From the NCBI GenBank assembly GCA_965223085.1, contig OZ244981.1, forward strand, positions 1,860,001 through 1,924,000: a stretch of DNA of 64,000 nucleotides. The letters are read 5' to 3'. The DNA is from CBDCVO01 sp965223085 (GTDB lineage Bacteria; Pseudomonadota; Gammaproteobacteria; Ga0077536). Positions within the stretch are counted from its first letter, which is position 1. The number at the start of each line of letters is the position of its first letter. Made by a program: the position numbers and the translations under genes. The notes below the pieces were generated by a model. The model was not told the DNA's origin and did no database searches. It saw only the letters and a program-made list of their open reading frames with translations. Below, one piece after another: positions 15,243 to 21,630 of the stretch.

Positions 15243-16289
15243 TTATAAGGTGCTCATGAAACGCGCTTCATCGAAGGGCTGTCGTTTATTGAGCATGACG
15301 TAAACGGCACGACCGAGGCGGTGAGCAAGAATCGATAAGGCCTTGCCTTTGCCGTGTTTGCTGGCTAAGCGTTGTACGGCTTTCTGCGCCGGTGGGTTAC
15401 CGCGTAGGAACAATATCGCTGCTTCACTAAAGGCCCACTTGAGATACGCGTTACCGATTTTCTTGCCCGAATATCCGGACTTCTTCCCCGCCGACCTCCG
15501 ATGACATGTCACCAAGCGGCAGTAGGACACAAACTGCCCCAAGGTCGGAAAGCGACCAATGTCTTCGACCTCGTAGAGGATGACCATCGCGAGAATACGG
15601 CCCACCCCTGGGATTGTTCGTAGCAAGTGATACGCACCGGCATCGTGTGCTTTGGCTTTGTTGACTAAGTCTTGCTCCAGGACCCGGAGTTGTTCATCGA
15701 GATGGTCGATGACGTTTAAATCTAATTCGACCATTTGACGCACCACAGGATCTGGGAAGTGCCCAGCAATGTCGGTCCGGCCCTTGTTGTGGCCAATCCG
15801 TACGCCTAGCGGCGGCAAGTTATATTGACTGACGGTGTTTTGGATATGGGCGATGAGATCGGCGCGTTGTCGGGCGAAGTTGATGCGACGCCGCAGTAGG
15901 TCCCGGGTGGCGCGCATCCTGGCAGGGTAGGCATAGGCTTGTGGGATCATACCGGCTTTGAGGAGGCGTGCGATCTTCTCGGAATCGATGCGGTCGTTCT
16001 TCGCTTTACCGCCATGGATGGCTTTCATGTAAAGGGCGTGCCCGAGGACAAATGGAATGTTTTCATTGGCGCACCAATCGGCGAGCCAATACCAGGTAAA
16101 TAAGCACTCAACACTGATGACAAGGTCCTCACGGTAGGGCTCGATGGCGGTGGCCAACAGTGCCGAGTCGGTTTTCATATTGCGATGTAAAACGGTATCG
16201 CCATCGTGATTAATGATGCACACGTACATGGTTTTCGCATACAGGTCGATACCGCAATAATGCTGGTGAGTTGTGTTATAGAATCTCAT
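15243..16289 (-). CDS. IS110-family transposase (intact)
   Basis: This full-length ~348-aa DEDD recombinase has RuvC-like residues in HYCGIDLYAKTMYV, ISVECLFTWYWLADW and GGKAKNDRIDSEKIARLL. The C-terminal transposase domain has LLRTIPGVGRILAMVILYEV and FVSYCRLVTCHRRSAGKKSG with the family's conserved serine region. The start MRFYNTTHQHYCGID at 16289 matches the family. An open frame extends to 16328. IS110 transposases work with a bridge RNA encoded in the element's non-coding end. No stops or shifts are seen, so the gene may be active. A degenerate attC site lies ~90 bp upstream, of interest because some IS110-family members insert in attC. Confidence 0.92.
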   Translation of the reverse strand: MRFYNTTHQHYCGIDLYAKTMYVCIINHDGDTVLHRNMKTDSALLATAIEPYREDLVISVECLFTWYWLADWCANENIPFVLGHALYMKAIHGGKAKNDRIDSEKIARLLKAGMIPQAYAYPARMRATRDLLRRRINFARQRADLIAHIQNTVSQYNLPPLGVRIGHNKGRTDIAGHFPDPVVRQMVELDLNVIDHLDEQLRVLEQDLVNKAKAHDAGAYHLLRTIPGVGRILAMVILYEVEDIGRFPTLGQFVSYCRLVTCHRRSAGKKSGYSGKKIGNAYLKWAFSEAAILFLRGNPPAQKAVQRLASKHGKGKALSILAHRLGRAVYVMLNKRQPFDEARFMSTL

Positions 16290-16381
16290 CTGAGGTCTCT
16301 TTCTGGGCATTGAGTCTGATGAACTCACTATTATGTAGGACGATCAGTTTTGCTGATTAAGCCTGAACGTCCCAGGAGGGG

Positions 16382-16519
16382 GCCTCAATGAGTATCAAGG
16401 CGATGAAACGGACCGCTTACAGGCGCGCTTTTTGTGCCGAGTTGTCGATTTTCGTCTCAAAAACCGCGCCTGCAAACGTAACCGATCAAACGGCAGGTTA
16501 TCCCGACGTTTTGAGGCGA
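16382..16519 (+). repeat. Degenerate attC-like site 4
   Basis: The block from about 16400 has GCTTACAGGCGCG paired with CGCGCCTG, then GTAACCGATC and GGCAGGTTATCCCGACG, the same order of elements as attC sites 2 and 3. The ends are GCCTCAA (16382-16388) and TTGAGGC (16513-16519), which pair perfectly but differ from the GCCTAAC/GTTAGGC cores. It is sandwiched between the IS110-family gene and the IS3-family element. Confidence 0.5.
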
Positions 16520-16611
16520 AAATTCATTTTAGAAAATGAAGCAAGAGGTGGTCCCGCAAATTTGGACAGTTTTTCACAGCTTGATAAGTGATCGGCCCTG
16601 CGGTTTCACGG

Positions 16612-17439
16612 TTACGCCGCCCGGATGATCGGGAGCGCGCCAAAGTACGCCGCATCCGGCGTTAAGTCGTCGTTGGCAACATGCGGCCGACGACTGTTGT
16701 AGAATCCGATGTATCGGGCCAGGGATTGCCGAGCGTCCGACACGGTGTCGTAAGCCCGCAGGTAGACCTCCTCATATTTCAGCGTCCGCCAGAAACGTTC
16801 GATGAAAACGTTGTCTCGCCAGCAGCCCTTGCCATCCATGCTCAGCCGGATATGTTGGCTGAGCACGGCATCGACGAATTCAGCGCTCGTGAACTGGCTA
16901 CCCTGGTCGGTATTCACAATCTCCGGTGGCCCATATTGGTCGATGGCCTCTTGCAGGGCTTCAACGCAGAAGTCCGTTGTCAGCGTATTGGACAGCCGCC
17001 AGGACAGAATCCGACGCGTCGCCCAGTCCATCACACCGACGAAGTACACGAAACCGCGACGCATCGGAATGTACGTAATGTCGAGCGCCCAGACCTCGTT
17101 CGGTCGTGTTATCGAACGACCGCGCAACAGGTACGGAAAGACCTTGTGATCCGGATGCCGACGCGATGTGTTCTTCTTCCGGTACAGTGCCTCGATACCC
17201 ATACGGCGCATGAGCGTCCGCACATGGCGCCGCCCAACGTCGAATCCTTCCGTGCGCAGCAGCTTTTTCAGCCTCCGACTACCCGCGAACGGTAATTCCA
17301 GGTGGAGCCGTTCGATAGCCGACATCAGCGCCAGATCCTGACCCGAGGTCGGCACCGGACGGTAGTACACAGAAGAACGCGAAATCTGCAAAATCTTCGC
17401 CTGTCGGCTAATGGACAGTTCGTGATTCGGGTCAATCAT
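16612..17439 (-). CDS. IS3-family transposase OrfB (rve integrase domain)
   Basis: This 275-aa catalytic part of an IS3 transposase begins MIDPNHELSISRQAKILQIS and RSSVYYRP, with an HTH-21-like segment (ELPFAGSRRLKKLLRTEGFD). The DDE core is Asp in VWALDITYIP, Asp in IVNTDQGSQFTS and Glu in NVFIERFWRTLKYEEVY. It ends with YNSRRPH. The start overlaps the orfA stop (ATGA), and in IS3 elements the full enzyme is made by a -1 frameshift from orfA. The frame is intact. Confidence 0.95.
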   Translation of the reverse strand: MIDPNHELSISRQAKILQISRSSVYYRPVPTSGQDLALMSAIERLHLELPFAGSRRLKKLLRTEGFDVGRRHVRTLMRRMGIEALYRKKNTSRRHPDHKVFPYLLRGRSITRPNEVWALDITYIPMRRGFVYFVGVMDWATRRILSWRLSNTLTTDFCVEALQEAIDQYGPPEIVNTDQGSQFTSAEFVDAVLSQHIRLSMDGKGCWRDNVFIERFWRTLKYEEVYLRAYDTVSDARQSLARYIGFYNSRRPHVANDDLTPDAAYFGALPIIRAA

Positions 17440-17738
17440 CTTTTTGCGCTCAGCATGCCCGCCTTGGTGAGCGCGCCTTCTAAAAAATCATTCTCCAGCG
17501 TCAACTCGCCAATCTTTGCATGTAGCGTTTTCACATCCACCGGCGGCTCCGTGCTCGGCTTCCCGCCGTTGAACACCTGTGCGGCCTTCTCGAGCAGCTC
17601 GCTCTTCTATGTCGTAATCTGATTCGGATGTACGTCGAACTGCTCCAACAGCTCTGACAGCGTCTCCTCGCCCTTCAGCACTGCCAATGCTACTTTCGCT
17701 TTGAATTCCGGGCTATGGTTCCTTCTTGGTCTTCTCAT
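17436..17738 (-). pseudogene. IS3-family OrfA with amber stop
   Basis: ATG 17738 follows a GGAGGGAAG ribosome site and reads MRRPRRNHSPEFKAKVALAV, then LKGEETLSELLEQFDVHPNQ and ITT. A TAG (17609-17607) then stands where the family has Trp before KSELLEKAAQVFNGG, and the frame runs on to AGMLSAKR and TGA at 17438. This is the HTH_Tnp_1 / leucine-zipper OrfA. The single nonsense codon cuts the HTH part from the rest, so the element cannot make normal OrfA or OrfAB and is probably immobile unless the stop is suppressed. Confidence 0.85.
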
Positions 17739-17827
17739 TTTGCTTCCCTCCTCGCAGAGACCTTCCTCTGCATCAATGCAAAGCCTACACTTATCTCACC
17801 GTCCTAACGACCGGGACCACCTCTGCA

Positions 17828-18119
17828 CTCTCGCGAGACGTGAAGTCTACCGTCAGCATTTAGGCGACGGGTAATAGGTTTCATTTCCGCTGACGTCCAG
17901 CGAGCTTCGTTCCTGGTATCGCCGTTAACTGCGTGATCAATGTCAAATCACATTGCTGTTCTTAACGTTGCTGGTAGTGGAGCCGAGTTGTACGGTGAGT
18001 ACATGGGCGTTGTTTTTACCGAAGTTTCCGGTGAGGCCGCCGCCAGGGCGGCGGCGACCAGCTTTGAATCACCGGTGGCGGTTCGACCTCATAACAAATC
18101 GCAGAACCGACAGAAGCAG
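17828..18119. other. Intergenic stretch with nested inverted repeat
   Basis: About 290 bp after the IS3 element. Small frames (17940-18140) are not recognisable. A nested dyad is present: CCGGTGA/TCACCGG (18028-18034 and 18069-18075) enclosing GCCGCCGCC-AG-GGCGGCGGC (18036-18055). It could form a cruciform or RNA hairpin. It lacks a T-tract, so it is not a standard terminator. Confidence 0.4.
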
Positions 18120-18199
18120 TATCTGGGGACACATTACTAATTTCTAACGACCTTCTTCCAGTATCGAGCATGCAAATTAAGTATTGTGTCCCTAGATTT
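18120..18199. repeat. 80-bp direct repeat, copy 1 (REP-like hairpin)
   Basis: This 80-bp segment is repeated at 19053-19132 with two mismatches. Internally, GGGACACA (18126-18133) pairs with TGTGTCCC (18185-18192), and the flanking ATTACTAATTT / AAATTAAGTATT extend the stem imperfectly. The layout resembles REP/RAYT-type palindromic elements. The two copies bracket the PEP-CTERM-type gene. Confidence 0.75.
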
Positions 18200-18219
18200 T
18201 TTGTAATCAATTTTCTCTG

Positions 18220-18930
18220 TTACAGCACTCGGCGCACCATGTAAATCTGTAACACACTTGCCAAAATTAACGATAGAGGTGCCGGAATGGGCACCATGTG
18301 CGGTGGTTCGTCGATAAGTGAGATGTTCACCAAAAATGGATCACTTCCGAATGGGTCAGGCGCACCTATATAATCCTCAACAAGATCGGTTCCCGGAAGA
18401 AAATGATAGAGAACCAAGCTAGCGGTCATCCTCTCCAACTGAGCGATACTAGGAATTGTAAAGTCTTCTAGTACTGTCACAGGAGTGCCTACGCTGCCTC
18501 TTTCGATGAAAGCAAATATAAAGTTGAAATCACCGACGCGCACACGGATTGAAAACTGATCCTGACGGAGGTCAGTGTCAGACGGGTCAACAAACTCTGG
18601 CCACCCGGCGTCGTCATACACATGAGCATACACTTCCGCTGCATTTTCAAAGTTAAAAGACGTCGTATTTGTCTGTAGAGATACCTGTGCGGTAGCAGGA
18701 GAGAATGTGTAGACCCCCAACCAGTCTTTCACGAGCCTTACCTCTCCCACCGCTGGAATCGACATCTCTCCTGAAAATAAACTACCGTCGAGGGTCGGCA
18801 AAACGTCAAGCTCGCAGCCCTCACAGTGGTCAAACGTACCGGAAAACGTGAAATGAAGGGTAGCGGCGTGCATACACGGTGATGCCAACAAGAAAAATAC
18901 TGCAGTAACGATGTTTCTTATCCGATGCAT
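18220..18930 (-). CDS. Secreted protein with VPLPA/PEP-CTERM-type sorting tail
   Basis: This 236-aa protein has a signal peptide (MHRIRNIVTAVFFLLASPCM, predicted cut after HAA) and a beta-rich body with no recognised enzyme domain. The C-terminus is MVPIPAPLSLILASVLQIYM followed by RRVL: VPIPA, then a hydrophobic helix, then a basic end. This is the VPLPA/PEP-CTERM pattern recognised by exosortases. It is probably exported and anchored or processed at the envelope, perhaps as an extracellular-matrix component. It lies between two copies of an 80-bp direct repeat, so it may have arrived or been duplicated with them. Confidence 0.8.
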   Translation of the reverse strand: MHRIRNIVTAVFFLLASPCMHAATLHFTFSGTFDHCEGCELDVLPTLDGSLFSGEMSIPAVGEVRLVKDWLGVYTFSPATAQVSLQTNTTSFNFENAAEVYAHVYDDAGWPEFVDPSDTDLRQDQFSIRVRVGDFNFIFAFIERGSVGTPVTVLEDFTIPSIAQLERMTASLVLYHFLPGTDLVEDYIGAPDPFGSDPFLVNISLIDEPPHMVPIPAPLSLILASVLQIYMVRRVL

Positions 18931-19030
18931 CGCTCTTCCTTTACGCGCGTGCCGGCAAAGCTACGATCCACTCGTCGATCATGACGACGAGGGTGAATTA
19001 GCACACCTTATTATTGCATAACATTCTTCT

Positions 19031-19058
19031 GTATCTGGTATCTGGTATCTGGTATCTG
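19031..19058. repeat. 7-bp tandem repeat, four copies
   Basis: GTATCTG is repeated four times head to tail, directly adjoining the second 80-bp repeat copy, whose first bases (TATCTGGG) carry on the same motif. It probably arose by slippage at the repeat end. Confidence 0.85.
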
Positions 19059-19132
19059 GGCACACATTACTAATTTCTAACGACCTTCTTCCAGTATCGA
19101 GCATGCAAATTAAGTATTGTATCCCTAGATTT
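19053..19132. repeat. 80-bp direct repeat, copy 2 (REP-like hairpin)
   Basis: This is the second copy of the segment at 18120-18199, with two substitutions (G to C early, G to A in the late TGTGTCCC arm). The latter leaves one mismatch in its terminal inverted repeat. It lies about 75 bp from the tRNA-Phe gene and ends the accessory zone. Confidence 0.75.
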
Positions 19133-19206
19133 CGCCGGGATCGCAACAAAAAAGCGCATTAATACAAAGACTTATGGGCGTTATAGAATGTTGTCGGGAA
19201 TCGAAA

Positions 19207-19282
19207 TGGTGGCCAGGGGCGGAATCGAACCACCGACACGAGGATTTTCAGTCCACTGCTCTACCAACTGAGCTACCTGGCC
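19207..19282 (-). tRNA. tRNA-Phe (anticodon GAA)
   Basis: A 76-nt cloverleaf on the minus strand. The acceptor arm GGCCAGG pairs with CCTGGCC, the D arm is AGCTCAGTTGGTAGAGC, the anticodon loop CTGAAAA has GAA at 19249-19247, and the T arm holds GGTTCGATTCC. The 3' CCA is encoded (19209-19207). The accessory zone lies on the 3' side of this tRNA, as for many integrated elements, but no duplicated 3' tRNA end was found on the far side. Confidence 0.95.
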
Positions 19283-19521
19283 AGAAGTTGTCTATCTGCT
19301 AAACATATACGATGACGGTCGGTCCACGTCGTTTTATTACCAATGGGACCGGCCCAGTTTCGCGTTGCGGGTTGGTTTCTACACCTGCTGAGGTGATGAC
19401 GTATTAAATAGTGCGGCTTGGGATTCGTCAAGGCAATCGCTTCGTCAAGATTGAGAAGAGCCAAACGGCGCGAGCGATGTCGCGAACATGCCGGTGTTCG
19501 TCGCGCTAGATCATCCGCAGG

Positions 19522-20292
19522 CTAGCGTACCGTGGTATAGCCGCCGTCGACGGCCAATACCTGTCCGGTAACCATGCGCGCAGCGTCGGAAGCGAGGTAG
19601 ACAACCGCGGCCGCGATCTCTTCCGGCTCCGCGATGCGTCCCAGCGGTATTTTCGCCAGATTCTCTGCGAAGGCCGGATTCTTAGTTGCGCTTTCCAGCA
19701 AAGGTGTGCGGGTAAAAGTCGGCGCGACGGCATTAACCGTAAGTCCATAAGGTGCCCATTCGCCGGCAAGTGAGCGCGTCATTTGATGGATGGCACCTTT
19801 GGCAGCGGCGTAGGGCGTGCGCAGTGGCGCACCGACAAGGCCAGATTGTGAGGTAATGGAGACGATAGCACCGCCGTTTTTCGCTTTGATCATGCGCCGA
19901 CCGAGCGCCAGTGACATGAGTAAGGCGCTGCGGTAATTAACGCCGGTATGGTGGTCGATCTCCGTAGTCGTATAGTCGAGCGCGGGCTTAGGATCGACGT
20001 AACCCACGTTGTTGACGAGACACCAAACAGCGTCGCTGGCATCCCAGGCCTGGGATACGAAAGTTTCAATGCTGTGTTCATCCGTAACATCGACCACGAT
20101 AGCGTGGGCGCGCCGCCCCTGCGCGCGGCAGCGCTCCGCTACCGTTTCGATTTCGCCAAGCGTGCGGCTACCGAGCACGAGATCAGCACCAAAACCTGCG
20201 GCGACTTCGGCGATAGCGCGTCCGATGCCGCGGCCAGCACCGGTGACGATCAGCGTTTTGCCGCTGAGGTCAAAAGAATCAGTTTTCGCCAT
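19522..20292 (-). CDS. Short-chain dehydrogenase/reductase
   Basis: This 256-aa Rossmann oxidoreductase has LIVTGAGRGIGRAIAEVA (cofactor TGxxxGIG), VNNVG, active-site Ser in SITSQSGLVG, and YAAAKGAIH with YxxxK. The ending TGQVLAVDGGYTTVR is typical of the SDR classical family. The start at 20292 overlaps the TGA of the upstream small-subunit gene (TGATG). It is the last gene of the molybdenum hydroxylase operon, so it probably oxidises or reduces an intermediate of the same pathway. The substrate is unknown. Confidence 0.93.
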   Translation of the reverse strand: MAKTDSFDLSGKTLIVTGAGRGIGRAIAEVAAGFGADLVLGSRTLGEIETVAERCRAQGRRAHAIVVDVTDEHSIETFVSQAWDASDAVWCLVNNVGYVDPKPALDYTTTEIDHHTGVNYRSALLMSLALGRRMIKAKNGGAIVSITSQSGLVGAPLRTPYAAAKGAIHQMTRSLAGEWAPYGLTVNAVAPTFTRTPLLESATKNPAFAENLAKIPLGRIAEPEEIAAAVVYLASDAARMVTGQVLAVDGGYTTVR

Positions 20293-20777
20293 CAAGTGCG
20301 AGTATTCTGTTGGCGCATCTGGGTCGCAGCCGCCTGAATCGATTCGACGATGAAATGATAGCCGGTACAGCGACAATAATTACCCGCAATTGCGTGGCGG
20401 ATGTCGTCTTCGCTGGGCGCGTCATTCTCCTCTAACAATTGCAGCGCCGAGAGGATCATGCCCGGCGTACAGAATCCACATTGCAGGCCTTGATGGGCGG
20501 CAAACGCTTCCTGAATAGGATGCAGATTCGTCCCCTCGGCGAGTCCCTCGATAGTAGTGATCTCTTGACCGTCGACGTCCAAAGCCAATAGGCAACAGGA
20601 TTTCATTGAAACTCCGTTCACGCGCACCGTGCAGGCCCCGCAGCTACCCGTGCCGCAACCTAAATGAGTGCCGGTCAAACGCAATTCGTCGCGCAAAACT
20701 TCGACCAGAGCGGCACGAGAGTCCACTAACAGTTCGTGGGAGCGATCGTTGACCGTCAGTTGCATCGCGACTTTCAT
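20292..20777 (-). CDS. Molybdenum hydroxylase [2Fe-2S] small subunit (CoxS-like)
   Basis: This 161-aa electron-transfer subunit is of the xanthine dehydrogenase/CO dehydrogenase superfamily. The plant-type [2Fe-2S] cluster is in GTHLGCGTGSCGACTVRVNG with a following Cys (KSCC). The second cluster is in LQCGFCTPGMI and NYCRCTGYH. It passes electrons from the Mo site to FAD. It lies between the medium (FAD) subunit, 2 bp upstream, and the SDR gene that overlaps its stop. Confidence 0.95.
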   Translation of the reverse strand: MKVAMQLTVNDRSHELLVDSRAALVEVLRDELRLTGTHLGCGTGSCGACTVRVNGVSMKSCCLLALDVDGQEITTIEGLAEGTNLHPIQEAFAAHQGLQCGFCTPGMILSALQLLEENDAPSEDDIRHAIAGNYCRCTGYHFIVESIQAAATQMRQQNTRT

Positions 20778-20779
20778 GG

Positions 20780-21625
20780 CTAATCTTCTCGTTGGAGGGC
20801 TGCTCGCACAGCACGTTGACTATAAACACGTGCCATCGCGCGACGATAAGGCGCGCTGCCATTCAGATCATCTAAGGCATGTGCGGCGATTTCGTAAGCG
20901 CGCGTACCGATCGCGGCGATGGCCTGTTCGCTTGCACCGGCACCGAGATGCTCACTGATGTCGAGCGACAGCGCGTGGGGGCCGATGCCGCCGAGACCAA
21001 CGCGTCCCCGAGACCCGTCGATAAACGCAGAGGCGACGACGATTGGAAACGCACCTTCAACGCGGCGTAGGCGTTCGTGCGCATAAGTGCTGCTCGGCGA
21101 ACACTTTGGGATCTCGATTTCCGTCAGCAATTCATCGGGTGCTAGCGCCGTGGTCATGACGTCGACAAAAAAATCAGTCGCCGCAATGCAGCGGCTGGCG
21201 TCTTTGCTACGGATATGAAAACGCGCTTCTAAGGCGAGCATCGCACATGGATAGTCCGCGGCGGGATCGGCATGCGCCAAGCTGCCGCCGAGGGTACCGC
21301 GATTGCGGACCTGCACATCGCCAATAGATCTCGCCGCGGCACAAAGCAAGGGGGCGTGTTGCGTGATGAGGGGGGCTTGGCTGACCGTAACATGGTGGGT
21401 CATGGCGCCGATGTGCACCGCGGTGGCGCTCTCTTTGACGTTATCCAGATCGCGAACGTGATTGAGGCTTAATACATAACGCGGATGCGCCAAGCCTAAG
21501 CGCATTATCGGCATTAGGGTCATACCACCAGCCAAAAGTTTCGCGTCATCGGCGTGCTCGCGTAGTAGGTCCAACGCTGCGTTAATGTCGCGTGGCGCCA
21601 GATACTCAAACTCGGTCGCGATCAT
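20780..21625 (-). CDS. Molybdenum hydroxylase FAD-binding medium subunit (CoxM-like)
   Basis: This 281-aa subunit starts MIATEFEYLAPRDINAAL, has the FAD-binding LLAGGMTLMPIMRLGLAHP and RNRGTLGGSLAHADPAADYP (TLGGSLAHADP), and a CO_deh_flav_C-type C-terminal domain (RRVEGAFPIVVASAFID). The ATG at 21625 was chosen because the longer frame from 21673 would overlap the large subunit by 40 bases. It follows the large subunit by 5 bp. It accepts electrons from the [2Fe-2S] clusters. Confidence 0.93.
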   Translation of the reverse strand: MIATEFEYLAPRDINAALDLLREHADDAKLLAGGMTLMPIMRLGLAHPRYVLSLNHVRDLDNVKESATAVHIGAMTHHVTVSQAPLITQHAPLLCAAARSIGDVQVRNRGTLGGSLAHADPAADYPCAMLALEARFHIRSKDASRCIAATDFFVDVMTTALAPDELLTEIEIPKCSPSSTYAHERLRRVEGAFPIVVASAFIDGSRGRVGLGGIGPHALSLDISEHLGAGASEQAIAAIGTRAYEIAAHALDDLNGSAPYRRAMARVYSQRAVRAALQRED

Positions 21626-21630
21626 GACGC

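Larger units (their letters stand above)
16544..17824 (-). mobile_element. IS3-family insertion sequence (1281 bp)
   Basis: The two ends carry a perfect 13-bp inverted repeat, AGAGGTGGTCCCG (16544-16556, and its complement 17812-17824), with further partial matches inward (GGACAG / GGACGG). The trinucleotide GCA directly precedes the left end (16541-16543) and follows the right end (17825-17827), as expected for the 3-bp target duplication of IS3 elements. It contains orfB intact and orfA with an internal stop. Confidence 0.8.

Noticed and set aside
16388..16591. 67-aa plus-strand frame upstream of the IS3 element
   Set aside because: It reads through the attC-like hairpin and into the IS3 end, so it is not a gene.
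8061..19282. Island with a duplicated tRNA 3' end as attachment sites
   Set aside because: No copy of the tRNA-Phe 3' sequence was found near 8 kb and no integrase gene is present, so attachment sites are not reported.
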